Shown: positions 22,331 to 33,323 of the stretch, piece by piece
How the letters are laid out: each line of letters starts with the position of its first letter
Position numbering within the stretch: position 1 is the first letter of the stretch
Source of the DNA: Turnera subulata
Lineage: Eukaryota; Streptophyta; Magnoliopsida; Malpighiales; Passifloraceae
Direction of reading: 5' to 3'
Assembly: GCA_028386065.3 (NCBI GenBank)
Contig: JAKUCV010002094.1
Span: 43,488-107,487, forward strand
Length of the DNA: 64,000 nt
The notes under the pieces: generated by a model
Seen by the model: the letters and a program-made list of their open reading frames with translations, nothing else
Databases searched by the model: none
Told to the model about the DNA's origin: nothing
Translations under genes and position numbers: made by a program

Positions 22331-24292
22331 CAACTCAATCCATTAGTTTTTTCCCTTTAATTTAATTTTATATGCGTACTGGATTAATTAATTAATTACC
22401 TCGCCACCCAGGATGCAATGATAATTCTATCAATGAGTTTCATCAAATTTTTTAAAAAAATAAATCACAAAGCTCTATACGAAATTTATATATAATAATA
22501 TAAAATTAATAGTGAATGAATGACTATATTCCAGCTAGCATACTAAAAGTTTCTCTCCTATGTATTTACTTATAGTGAGTTAAAAATCCAATGCAAAGAG
22601 GACTATGTAAAATTAATTTTAGTGGATCAAAAGTTGTAATTAATTGGCCTTAAATAAAGGATGAAAATGAAGAAGAAGAAAAAGAAAACAAGGGATAATC
22701 TAATTAATTCATGCGGTCTTCAATTTAGGTCATGCAACAGAGCATTCAAGCAGTCACTATGAGTTTTTTTTGGTAGATTTATGTAAAAGGCATTACATCA
22801 TGACAAGGACTGAGCACCTGAAGCATCCAATATATACTAACTGGTTCATTCAAAAATTGGGAGGTGAATACATTGTTGTGAGGACCAAGTCAGACGCCAA
22901 GCTATGCTTAGCAAGCACTCCCTATGAGTTTAGTGTAGTGCAGTCTGCACATTGATTTGAAGCGAGATAAACATGGCATGGCCTGATGTCCAGGCACCAT
23001 TCTCTTTGTATTTTCCATTTCAGGGAACAATTGAAAAACATATTTATTACAACCATGTCATTTTATGATGCCTTGGATTACCATACTCTTTTTGGGATCA
23101 TCTGATCTTTCATTGAAACTCAATTATTAATTAAATTTAATATAATATTAATTTAAAATTTTCAAAAAATAATTAATTCTCTTTTGTTTAAGAATATCTT
23201 TAGTTCCAATTTAATTTAGAAATCAAATTTCTATTGGAAGACTTCTTAAATAATTTTTAGCCATAAAAAGTCAACTCATTAAAGTGGTGGTTCGATACAT
23301 TTTACCCCTGAACTTTTGATCAAAGCGCGCTTACTCCCTAAAAAAAAAACCGATATTTAGCCACTCGAATTCATTATTTATTGGTTCAACACTTTTGGTT
23401 GTACCGATTTTGTTTCAATAAATTATAGAAGTAACGGAGTTCATGGATGACGGATACGGGGAAAAATCCGGACTATTCAGATAATTTTTTCTATTTTTCT
23501 ATTTTTGACAAGAATGAAACAAATATTTATATAAAAGACAAAAAATGACAAATCACAAAAAAAAAATAAAACTCGTTTATTCCCCTCTCTCTTCCCAAAT
23601 TCTTCTTCTTTTCTCCCACACTCTCCTCACTTCCGCCACACTGCGAACCACCTTCTCTTACTACTTTGTTTTTCCCACCCTCTCTCCTCTCGTCCACCAA
23701 ACCATGGACCATTGCCATCTATCTATCTTCACAAGACGGCACAAAGGAATGGGGCAAGGGGGTTGAACCGATTTGAGTCGACGGTCCTTGGCCTTGCGTG
23801 CGATGAATTGAAGGGGATAATCACACCATGGGTCCTATAACTTATAGCAAAACTCGTTTGAGTCCTAAAATAAAAAAAAAAAGACTCATTCGAGTCCTAT
23901 AACATTTGGAAATAATACTAAATGAGTCTCCGTTCAAGTTACCGTCTGATTTTCTATTATCTTTGCAGATTTTTAGTCCTTATATGTCTATACAATATTA
24001 TTTTAGTCCCTATACTTTTCTAAAATATTCGTTATGATCCCTCTTCGTAAAATAATAAGAAATGGAGAAAGGAGAGACTCGAAACACTAAATGCATATCA
24101 TTACATATATTAGCCTTTAGGATTTAAAATTTAGGATATAAAGTGAAGTAATAAGCCAAAAATACTAAATGCTAAAATCTTAATTTCTAAACCCCAAACC
24201 CAAAACCAAAATTACTAGAATTTAGGATTTTAGGATTTACGTTTATGGTTTAAGATTTTTAAGATTTAGAGTTTAGAGGTTTAGGATATAAA
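22331..24292. other. Intergenic DNA, old repeat debris
   Basis: AT-rich spacer. 22770-22955 is a 61-codon frame with a mixed, protein-like composition but no recognised motif. 23290-23420 (TTTACCCCTGAACTTTTGATC...) and 23815-24060 (GGGTCCTATAACTTATAG...GAGTCCTATAAC) look like fragments of small DNA transposons. 24110-24295 is rich in TTTAGG/TTTAGAG strings. No gene was recognised. Confidence 0.4.
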
Positions 24293-26136
24293 GTTGAGGC
24301 TTATGCCTCTAGGCAGTTGAGAACTCACGAGAAGAACTATCCGACCCATGAAGTACATCATGATCCAAAGGGGGTCTTTGCTCTGAAAATCTGGAGACAC
24401 CATTTGTTTGGTGAGAAGTGTCGGATTTTCATAGATCATAAGAGTTTGAAGTACATCATGACCCGAAGGGAGCTTAATATGAGGCAGAGACGCTGGATTG
24501 AGCTTCTGAAGGATTATGATTGTACTATTGAGTACCATCCGGGAAAGGCCAATGTGGTTGTAGATGCATTGAGCCGGAAGAGAGTTGCTTCTGTAGATGA
24601 GGACCCGATTTCTTATGCTTTACCTTCCTTGGTGGAGTTGAGGTCTTTGGATGCCCAGTTAGAGGTGGATGCCCCTGGAGCGTTATTAGCCAATTTGAGC
24701 ATCCGGCCGACCTTGCGGGATAAGATCACCGAGTTGCTGTTTGGAGATCCTCATCTAGCTGAGTCGTAGGACAAGGCTCTCGGTGGAGAGAGTTCTAGTT
24801 TCTATATCTGGGAGGATGGTGCTTTGATGATCGGTGATCGGTTGTGTGTTCCAGAAGTCGATGATATGAGGAGATGGATCATGGATGAAGTGCATAACGC
24901 GCCATATGCTATGCATCCAGGTAGCACCAAAATGTACCAGAACTTGAAGAGTCATTATTGGTGGCCCGGAATAAAGAAGGATGTTGCGGAATTTGTGGCT
25001 CGTTGTATAACTTGTCAGCAGGTGAAAGCCGAGCATCAGGCTCCTGCCGGCAAGTTGAGATCGTTGACTATTTCGTAATGGAAGTGGGAGCATATCACTA
25101 TGGACTTTGTGATCGGGTTACCGAGGACCCGGGGTCGGCATGACGCCATCTGGGTTATTGTCGACAGGTTGACCAAGTCAGTTCATTTCCTTCCTATTCA
25201 GCAGACGGATACGATGGATAAGCTGGCGAGGTTGTATGTTTCGGGTATTGTTCGGCTACATGGAGTTCCTTTATCTATTGTTTCAGACAGAGATCCGAGG
25301 TTTACTTCCCCTTCTAGAAGAGTTTACAGTCAGCTTTGGGGACTAAGCTGAATTTCAGTACTGCATTCTAACCGCAGACAGATGGATAGTCGGAGAGGAC
25401 TATACAGACGTTGGAGGACATGCTTCGAGCCTATGTGTTCAACTTCAGTGGTTTTTGGGATGAGCAGTTATTGTTGGTGGAGTTTTCCTATAACAACGGT
25501 TATCATTCCAGTATTGGCATGGCGCCTTACAAGGCTTTGTACGGCCGAAAGTGTCGTAGTCCGGTCTGTTGGGATGAGGTAGGTTTGAGACAAGTGATTG
25601 GTCCGGACCTAGTCTAGGAGACTGTTGATCAGATCGAGGTGATCAAGCAGTGTATGAGAGCTGCTCAGGACCGGCAAAAGAGTTATGTCGATAAGCATCG
25701 TCTGGAGATGGAGTACAGTGTAGACGACAGAGTCTTCCTTCGGGTTGCTCCCTAGAGAGGTGTTATCCGGTTTGGGAGGAAGGGCAAGTTGAGCCCTCAT
25801 TATATTGGTCCGTATGAGATCATGGAGTGGATTGGTCTACTGGCCTACAGGTTGGCTTTATCGGAGGAGCTGTCTCGCATACATGATGTATTCCATGTTT
25901 CGATGCTGAGGCGTTATCGGTCTGATCCTAGTCATATTGTATCCCCGACAGAGGTGGAGGTTTCTGAGGATTTGACCTATGTGGAGGAGCCGGTTGAGAT
26001 TTTAGCTTCGGAAGTACGACACTTGAGGAGTCGTACCATTCCGATGGTTCAGGTTAGATGGAGCCCTCATTCTCCGAATGAGGCTACTTGGGAGGTTGAG
26101 TCCCATATGAGAGAGCAGTATCGCCATCTATTTTGA
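24293..26136 (+). pseudogene. Ty3/gypsy (chromovirus) pol 3' half: RNase H, integrase, chromodomain
   Basis: It starts abruptly inside the RT-linked RNase H ([18 protein letters not shown], then IDHKSLKYI and DALSRKR). The integrase follows: an HHCC zinc finger (ending RCITCQQVKA), catalytic [27 protein letters not shown], and the region before the [19 protein letters not shown] motif. Then comes the GPYEIMEWIG linker and a chromodomain (VRWSPHSPNEATWEVE) ending with a stop at 26136. At least six in-frame stops occur, near 24766, 25076, 25357, 25390, 25615 and 25753. The lineage resembles Tekay/Del. The 5' half of the element (5' LTR, gag, protease, most RT) is missing to the left of 24293. 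Confidence 0.93.
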
Positions 26137-26188
26137 TGTTCTTATCATGTAAATTTCGAGCACGAAATCTTAATATGAGGAGTGGAAC

Positions 26189-28340
26189 TGTAATGCCCCA
26201 GATTTTCATAATTTAATTTGTGGAATTTTCGGAAAATTATTGTGAAGGCCCTCCCCCCGAGGGACCCACCAAATCCAGGTATTGTTACATCACTCCCTCC
26301 GCCCGATTAAATCCTTTACCATGCTGCAGCACTAGGGATTCGAACTCGAGACGTGATGCTTTTTATCCCCCTCAAGGAGAGCACCTTCACCAATTCATGA
26401 ATTGGTGAAGGTGCTCTCTTTGAGGGGAATAAAAAGCATCACGTCCCGAGTTCGAATCCCTAGTGCTGCAGCACGGTAAAGGATTAAACCCAAGAGATGT
26501 GGGCTGAGGGATGTGATGTAACAATACCTGAATATGGTGGGTCCCTCGGGGAGAGGGCCTTCACAATTATTCCAATTTTGCCCTCGAGGATTTTCCGGGA
26601 TTTTGGTCTTGGAAAATAATTTTTTTTCCCATGAATATATTTATTTTAAGTTGGTTTTGTCCTTTGTTCGGGTTTTATCGGAATTAAATGTGTCTGGGAG
26701 TGAGACGGAGAGTTTATGGTAGTTTATTAAAACTACGTCGTTTTAGAATAAGAAGAGAAAAGAAAAAATAAAACAAAACAAAAACAAGAAAGGTTGACCG
26801 GGCGGTTTGACCACGCCCGTTTGGGTTCGGGCGGGTCGAAACCCTACCCACTTATTCTTTTCTTTTCTTTTTCTTCTTTTCTATTTCCTTCTCATCTTTT
26901 CCTCCCCGCTGCAGCCTCCTCTCTCACCCACGATCTGCACCCATTTTGTTGCCACGGATCTTTCTTCTATTTTCATTTTGTTCCCGAAACCTATCACCCA
27001 TTGCTTTCTCTGGCCGCCGACACCATCATCTTCTACTTTTCCTTAGCTCACCGCCGTTTCCATCTCAGTTCGCCGCTGCTAAGCTGAGGAAGGAGAAGCG
27101 AGGTCTGGTTCGGGTTTTCTCCTTTTTTGTTTTTCTTCTCTTTCGCTCTTGACGCGTTTGACCGATTTGCTAATCTGGTTTGGCCTTTTTCGCCAGTGTG
27201 TGTGTGCGGTTGTCTTGTGGCGGTAGGTTTTGTTTGCGGGTCGTGTGGGGTTGTGTTGGTGATAGTGTTATTATGTTTTGGTGATAGTGTGGGTTATGGG
27301 CCGAAAGCCCGGATATGAGAATAATACAAAAAGTCACACATTCCTGGAAAACATAATGTAAGGCACACTGAACCATATAAGAATAACTGAGAATAAAACA
27401 CTTAACTCTACTGTGAAGTTGACCGGTAGCCCCGAGGGAGGGTTGGGTATCCTCGTGTCACGTTATGCGGTTTAGCATGTTTACCCAAGGGGAAGGTAGG
27501 TGCACCCCTGGAAGACTTGGACCAGTTAGGTGTGTCTGAGCGCACCCTCAGGGAGCTAGCGGCCACTCGAGGTTTATCGGTGGTTTATGCCTCAGAATCT
27601 ACCCCTTCTGAGGTGCGACGCTTGGGTTTTCACACCCGGATCTGGCCAGATGCGCTACCGAGACTTGACTCATAGTAGGGGGCCCTGAATAATGAAACTC
27701 ACTGAAACTAATTAATAACAACAATAACAATAATACTTTGAGAATACTGTGTGTATGGTGTGTGATTCTGATTATTTGCTTGTATGCTATACCTGTGCTC
27801 GTAGACTACTCACCCTACATGACTTCACTTACATATATAATTTGACTTTTAATGCTCACTGAGTAGGCGACTCATATAATCGCCACCGTTGTTTTTCAGA
27901 CCCTAGCTAGCGTGTTGACTTTGTCTCTCGACCCGGAGTTATGACGCAGATAACTTAGTAGGTAGATGTGCTTCTTCTTTCGGTTGGATCCATAGAGTCG
28001 ACATGCATATTATTTTCTTTTTCTATGACTTCTTGTTATTTCTTCTTCCGCTGCATAAGGACTTGCTTTAAGATGTTAAACTGAACTCTATTTCTTTATT
28101 GGCGGCCGGCCGGGATTGAATTTATGGTGTTATTTTGGCAGATTTTTCTGGGTTTGACTCATGGCTGGATAAGCCGGTTTATCTACTGTGAAGTTATAAC
28201 ATCTCAGTCTATTAAGGTTTATCGATAATGTTTGGCACTGGTTTTCGTATCCCGGTTTTCAAGGATATTTTGGTAAATTTTATTTATTTAATTGTTTCTT
28301 TTTATTAAATCGGGATACGAGCGTTTTTCACCACAACCAC
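26189..28340 (+). repeat. 3' LTR of the decayed Ty3/gypsy element, right end uncertain
   Basis: It starts TGTAATGCCCCAG directly after a purine-rich stretch (ATATGAGGAGTGGAAC) and the AATTTCGAGCACGAAAT motif. It contains a GC/CT-rich leader-like part (26800-27150) and a hairpin GGGCCGAAAGCCC at 27298-27310. With no 5' LTR in the window the end cannot be fixed; about 28140-28340 is plausible. The 323-bp foldback element at 26242 is inserted in it. Confidence 0.65.
26242..26564. mobile_element. Foldback (hairpin) element with tRNA-like B box in each arm
   Basis: Two arms of about 155 bp are near-perfect inverted copies meeting at CAATTCATGAATTG (26391-26404). The termini are GTGAAGGCCCTC and GAGGGCCTTCAC. 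A 7-bp duplication AATTATT is at 26235-26241 and 26565-26571. Each arm holds AGTTCGAATCCC or its near copy, a Pol III B-box-like string. A possible A box (TGGTGAAGG) lies about 45 bases before it on the right arm. It has no coding capacity. Confidence 0.85.
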
Positions 28341-28486
28341 AACATCTAAAACCACAACCTTCTGGTGACCGGAATACCACCAAATCACCCACATCCACTA
28401 TCCAAAACACCATAATCCTTGTCCACAGAACCATCAATAATACCATAACAACCTGACAACGACACGAGTTGCAGAGGAGAAGGAGA
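28341..28486. other. Left flank of LARD2 insertion
   Basis: AC-rich sequence (CACAACCACAACATC...). With LARD2 removed it would join GGCGGCACCAG at 36211. No coding signal was recognised. Confidence 0.4.
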
Positions 28487-28816
28487 TATCATGTAACAGC
28501 CCGGTAAAAATTTTGGATTTTTGGGACTGTAAAAGTTTTTTTACCGTGATTTACTATTGAATTAATCTTAGGCAATTAATTCAAGGTAAATCGGGCGTCG
28601 TTTTTTGAAACCGAGAGTTTTCCCGCGCTCGTGATTTTTCCGTGGATTTTTCGGGCCTAAGTTGGTATTTTTCGGGTCCCGAAATTCTCAGAAAAATCAC
28701 ACCGGAAAATAACTAAGGGGGTATCAGTTATTTTCTGGTCCGGACTGGACTCGCTCTATAACGCAGACAAGCTGCATTATTGTTGATTCACACGTCGCAC
28801 AGATAATCTACGTTCA

Positions 28817-29090
28817 ATAAAAGAAGAAGAAGAAGAAGGAAGCAGGAGAGGAAGAAAAAGAGAAGAGAAAAAAAAAAAGAGAAAAGGAGAGGAAAAAGAA
28901 AAAAAAAGAGAGAAAAAAAAGAAGGAAAAAAATAATAAAAAGAAAAATTGGGAAAAAAAAAGAAAAGGGATGAAAAAAAAGAAGAACCAATCAAAAAAAT
29001 AAAAAAATAGAAAAAAATGGAAATCAGAAAAGAAAAGAAGAAAATAGGGAAAAAGAAGAAAATGAAAAAAAAAAAGAAAACCCGGAGGAG
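28817..29090 (+). repeat. GA/A-rich low-complexity block in LARD2 5' LTR
   Basis: Nearly pure A/G for about 270 bases, beginning with (GAA)n. The equivalent block in the 3' LTR is about 33807-34100. It yields long Lys/Glu or Phe/Ser/Leu frames on the two strands that are artefacts of composition. Confidence 0.85.
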
Positions 29091-30161
29091 TCACTGTTCA
29101 TCGTCACCCCTCTCGGTTACTGTACACGGGGAGGAGTTCTGCGCCGCTACACGTCTCACCGACGCCACCAGCAGGACGCCCACGCCGTCGCCGACCTTTT
29201 GCCGCCTTCCCCGTCGCTTTCCACCGCCTGACGCGCCGCCGAGAGCCGTTGACCCGGCAGAGAACCCACGGATCCAACTCCCCCGCGCCTTTCCTCCTGT
29301 CGTTCCAGTGTCGCGCCTCGTGACCCCATCCTCGCGCTGCGTCGCGCCGCCGCCGCCGTTCCTAAGGTGAGGATCCGATTACTTTGGGCGGGTCACGGTC
29401 GGGTCGCGCCTCCTTGGGTGCTGGGTTGTCGGGTTGGGTTATTTTATTTTTTAAAACAAATATATATTCCCTTTGAGAAAATTATGGAAAATTTAATTCT
29501 GGTATTTTGAGGATAATATAAATATATATACATGAATAAATAATTAAAATATGTTTGGAGAAAAACTAATATTATTTGGAAAAATATATGTATACCTTGA
29601 AAATATTTCTGGAAATTTTAATTATATGTTATTATTTCTCTGGAATACAATATGTATATGCTATTATTCCTGGAAAATATATATAGATACATTTCTAAAA
29701 TATATATATAATTATGTTGATTTATAATTGTTTGGAAAAGTATTTGGAAATATATATGTGTATTTATAAATTCGTATTTATTTTCAGAAAATAAGTTTAT
29801 ATGATTATACTTTCTGGAAATGGAGTTTTCTAAAAAATAATAATACTTGGGAATTATATTTTGGAAAGTATAATAATTTTTATGGAAATAATAACGGATA
29901 TGAACCGGGATGGGTTATTTCGCGGTATTGGCATCATAGTATTCCGATTATGTGCATTTATGTGTATATGTTGTTTTATTGTATAGGTTTGGATATCGGG
30001 CAGTTTCCCGAGGAGCTGGCGTCGGACCGGTCATTGTTTCCGGAGTTGAGTAATCGGCCAAGGTGAGGATGGATTTCCTTCAATATGTGCCTGTATTACT
30101 CGGTATATTGTGTTTGACGATTATTGCATTGTTGAGTATTGTGTTGTTGTGGTTTGTTTTG

Positions 30162-30520
30162 GGATGTTTATCCCATTGCCTTGATTGTTGTCGGGATGTT
30201 TATCCCAGTATTCGATTGGTTTTTGGATGTTTTTCTTGAGTCTTATTGGTACAACGGATAATGAGTTAATTAATAATAAATTGAGATAAGGATGTCGGTC
30301 CTAGATTTTGGATGGGATGTCTATCCCGGGTATTTTGGTTAGGGATGTCGATCCCTACGATTTGATTTTGATGACGATAATATAATTGTCACGTGATAAG
30401 TAGTGGTACGACTCGATGGTTTAAGACTATTTCGTGGTGGCCATGACCTGGGTTCTTGTGATAAGCATGTCTATGCTTGGGATGTCTATCCCGTGATTAT
30501 TTTTGGGATGTCTATCCTTG
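30162..30520 (+). repeat. Array of GGGATGTNNATCCC dyad motifs in the LARD2 LTR
   Basis: Exact copies start at 30162, 30194, 30314, 30342 and 30479. Imperfect relatives lie between (GGATGTCGGTCC, GCATGTCTATGC, GGGATGTCTATCCTT). Each is an inverted repeat GGGAT/ATCCC with a 4-base GTNN spacer. The 3' LTR repeats the array around 35270-35640. Confidence 0.75.
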
Positions 30521-31345
30521 GGTTCTCTGGATTTGGTCTGGCACCCGGAATGTGTTGATAATCAGGTCTGACCGCTAGCTTATCCGTGACGGAGACCGGA
30601 AAGATAAAATTGGATAATTGGATTTTATTTGAGTCTTTTCGGTCTTGGACTGGTTTTGGGTCTTGTCCTTTGGTTTGACTATTATGTTTAGACCTTGAGT
30701 ATTTATAGTTGCATATTGATTGTCTTTCCTTCGTCGGTGAGCACTTCGGACTCACCCCTCACCTGCGGGCTTTCATCCCGTAGGATGGATTATTTGTGGT
30801 ACAGGATTGGTGCATTCCAGACAGGCTGCGGCGTTATCCCTTGGACAGGACTTGGATCCATAGTTTGTATCTATGTCGCATACAGTGTTTGTGTGAGTTA
30901 TTAAGTCTTCCGCTGTGTATTTTATTGATATTATTGGGCCATTGGGTCGGTTTTGTTATTTGTGATGTTTCCTATTTTGGGTTGTTGGGCCCGAGTTTCT
31001 GTTGTACACATTGTATACTGGGCTTGATTTTGGTTGGGTTATCACAGTTCTGGCACGTGTTTACTGTGGACGGTAAATACGGGTCGGGGCGTTTCATTTT
31101 GGTAGCGGAGCGGGCGTTAGGTCTTGTTGGGCAGTCTTTGTGTGTTTGTTGTCCTTGTTTGCATAGTTCGCTCCAGTTGTTTATTATTTTATATCATTTT
31201 ATTTAGTGCATTATGGATCCATTCAAGGGACGCCAGCTGTCGCAGAACATACACATAAGAGGTAATGATGCCATATAAGCGGAAATATAAATATTATTAA
31301 TAATACTAATATTTTGATTACAGACAGAAATATTACATTGATATT

Positions 31346-32047
31346 TTATAAAAATAAAATACATTTATCGCCTTGGAACGACGTTGACCCTGAAGCTGTT
31401 AGGGTCGTTGTTGATGTTACTTGGATGCTGTCGCTCCATGAGAACCACATGCCGCCTCCGTTGTTCTGGCCGGGAAGCTCGAACCGGTTTGCTTGAGGGA
31501 ACCGGAGTGGGATGAGACCGTGATCGTCTTGAGGTTGCCACTGGGTCTCCATCAGAAGAACCATGTTTGGTTTGTATTGGTTCTTCAGGTCCCTCAGGGT
31601 ACACGAGAACTCCTGGGAACGCCTTGCGACTCCTCTGCAGTTCCACACCAGTAGTCGGGCCTTTGGCCAAGTTACGGGTAGACGAGTTACTCTGGGCATG
31701 CTCTGGGCCGTCATCGAGAGCTGATAGTGGGTGCCTTGCTCCAAGAAGTGGCAAGTGGACTCCAGGTTGAACTCCTGAAGTCTTTCGGAGATGAAAAACA
31801 TGATGGAGTTTGTCGAGCCGTAGTAGGAGGTCCTCAGAGTGCCATGGTCCTCCAGGAAGAACGTCTCTTCCATGGGCGTGATGAAGAACCGCGATGAGTA
31901 GAGTTCGTCGACGAAGACCAGACGCGGCATTCTGTAGAGCTCGTTCGGTAGCTCTTCTGGACGTTCGTTGACCATGTTGTAGGCCAGTCGGTTCCTTCTG
32001 CCTAGGTTGGCACCTTCGACGAAGAAGACAGATGAGGGAGCAGGCAT
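31346..32047 (-). CDS. LARD2 antisense ORF B: unknown N-terminus fused to a truncated LINE-type endonuclease
   Basis: 233 codons. Residues 1-125 match nothing I recognise. Residues about 132-205 match the start of plant LINE apurinic-type endonuclease domains: LLVWNCRGVARRSQEF with the active-site Asn, KPNMVLLMETQ with the catalytic Glu, then GGGMWFSWSDSIQVTS. The rest of the domain (downstream Asp/His residues) is absent, so nuclease activity is unlikely. A TATA box (TATAAAA, 32158-32164 minus) stands 111 bases before the ATG, and the ATG context AACAACATGCC is good. It lies opposite to the element's own transcription. It could be a captured host gene fragment kept as cargo, or an antisense accessory ORF like those known in some plant Ty3/gypsy elements. 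Confidence 0.7.
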   Translation of the reverse strand: MPAPSSVFFVEGANLGRRNRLAYNMVNERPEELPNELYRMPRLVFVDELYSSRFFITPMEETFFLEDHGTLRTSYYGSTNSIMFFISERLQEFNLESTCHFLEQGTHYQLSMTAQSMPRVTRLPVTWPKARLLVWNCRGVARRSQEFSCTLRDLKNQYKPNMVLLMETQWQPQDDHGLIPLRFPQANRFELPGQNNGGGMWFSWSDSIQVTSTTTLTASGSTSFQGDKCILFL

Positions 32048-32157
32048 GTTGTTTCGGACGTGTTGGTGCTTTGATTTTCTGAGTATGGTAGTTTCTTTTG
32101 CCTTAGTGTTTTGTTGCTTTAAAATGCTTTTGATGATTTACACCTCACCGCTCTGTC

Positions 32158-32164
32158 TTTTATA
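32158..32164 (-). promoter_or_regulatory. TATA box of LARD2 antisense ORF B
   Basis: The minus strand reads GAGTATAAAAGACAG, 111 bases upstream of the ATG at 32047. A leader free of other long frames follows. Confidence 0.5.
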
Positions 32165-32921
32165 CTCTTATGGGGAGCGTGACTACTGTTTTCGATTTTC
32201 AAGATCTTGATTTTTGAAAATTTTGCCGTTGCTTTATTTATTGCTTCGTTACTTTATATGTTTTTCGGGCTACAATGCCAGAGTTTTTCAGCCTTTTTCC
32301 ATCTCATGGTTTTCTTTCGCTCTGGCTACTCTGTCCTTTCTTTTCATGGTTTTACTATATTTTTCTGCATCTTTTATCACATGCATCCGTGGCCATTCAG
32401 GCTAGACGGATGGGACCATACCTCGAGTAGAGCGTATGTGCGACAAGCTTACACCTGTTCGGACATCGTGGAGAGATATGAGACTTGACAGACGTTTTTG
32501 GCTCATGCGGAATTTGTGAACAAGTGGGTACCGTTTCTTTTGAGGGACACAGGACGTGCTCGTGATCATCGCCTTCCGAGTTAACGGGTATCTTTTTCAC
32601 GTGGGAGCCGACGTTACCGTTAGCTGTGTACGTTACGTTTCTTGGGTTTGAGGATGTTTACGTCCGATACGAGCACCGATCATGAAAACGTGTTTTGTTT
32701 TAACTTCTTTATGTTTTGATTTTGTTAAACGAATTTTGTTTTTAATTTCCTTATGTTTGATTTTATAGTCTTATTGTTGATTTTTGTTTTGTTTTGAGAT
32801 GTTTTATTCTTCTGTTTAACATGAGACTTTGTAATATAAGAATTTTGATTTTAAAAGGAAATTTATTTTATTTATTTCATAATAGTTTTACAAACGGAGA
32901 AGAAGTACTCTATTTAGTTAC

Positions 32922-33287
32922 TTACTTCTCTAGGTCTTTTACAAGATTTTGTACGTTCTTCATGTGAGGGAAGAGCTCCGAGCACGCCAGTTCTATCTGC
33001 GCCACCGCCGAGCTGATCTTCTTCAGTGAGACATTCAGCTGCGTCAGTGTCTGCTGCGGAGTGCTGCTTTCAGCAGTTGCCTTGCCTTTCCTATCCTCAG
33101 CTTTCTTGGGAGCACGCTTCTTTTGCCGTTTTGGGGAGACGACCATATGCTCTTCCAGGCCGATGATGTTGGTTTTGAACCGCTTCTTGGGAGGTTCTTC
33201 ATCGGAGCTTATTGGGAAAGCAGTGCCACCGATGTAGCTGTTGTTCTCGGAGTCTGAGGTAGTTCTTGATCTCAGTGGAGAGTCCAT
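32922..33287 (-). CDS. LARD2 antisense ORF A: small basic coiled-coil protein with nuclear signals
   Basis: 121 codons. The N-terminus is Ser/acidic-rich. Two Lys/Arg clusters follow (PPKKRFK at about 33-39 and PKRQKKRAPKK at about 51-61), forming probable nuclear-localisation signals. The C-terminal 40 residues (from LTQLNVSLKKISSAVAQIEL) have a heptad pattern suited to a coiled coil. It matches no family I know. A TATA-like CTATAAG (33324-33330 minus) lies about 40 bases upstream, and AATAAA signals follow the stop (32865-32880 minus), so it looks like a complete compact gene. It sits just inside the 3' LTR, with its transcription running toward the middle of the element. Confidence 0.65.
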   Translation of the reverse strand: MDSPLRSRTTSDSENNSYIGGTAFPISSDEEPPKKRFKTNIIGLEEHMVVSPKRQKKRAPKKAEDRKGKATAESSTPQQTLTQLNVSLKKISSAVAQIELACSELFPHMKNVQNLVKDLEK

Positions 33288-33323
33288 GACTGTGTGTGAG
33301 TATGCCAGTCATGAGGTTTGGTT

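Larger units (their letters stand above)
28492..31096 (+). repeat. 5' LTR of LARD2
   Basis: 2605 bp. It contains a purine-rich low-complexity block (28817-29090), a GC-rich leader-like block (29095-29430), an AT-rich part, and an array of GGGATGTNNATCCC dyads (30162-30520). The frames inside (for example 30796-31206) recur in the other LTR and match nothing known. Confidence 0.92.

Noticed and set aside
24110..24295. TTTAGG-rich strings as an interstitial telomere array
   Set aside because: No tandem TTTAGGG units; spacing and sequence are irregular, so it is low-complexity debris.
28777..29094. Phe/Ser/Leu-rich or Lys/Glu-rich frames as membrane or nuclear proteins
   Set aside because: Both come from the purine block of the LTR; translation of simple repeat DNA. 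The same applies at 33765-34125.
30695..31206. Cys/Val-rich frames repeated at 30695-31206 and 35804-36156
   Set aside because: Parts of the LARD2 LTRs present in both copies; no known domain and they overlap each other.
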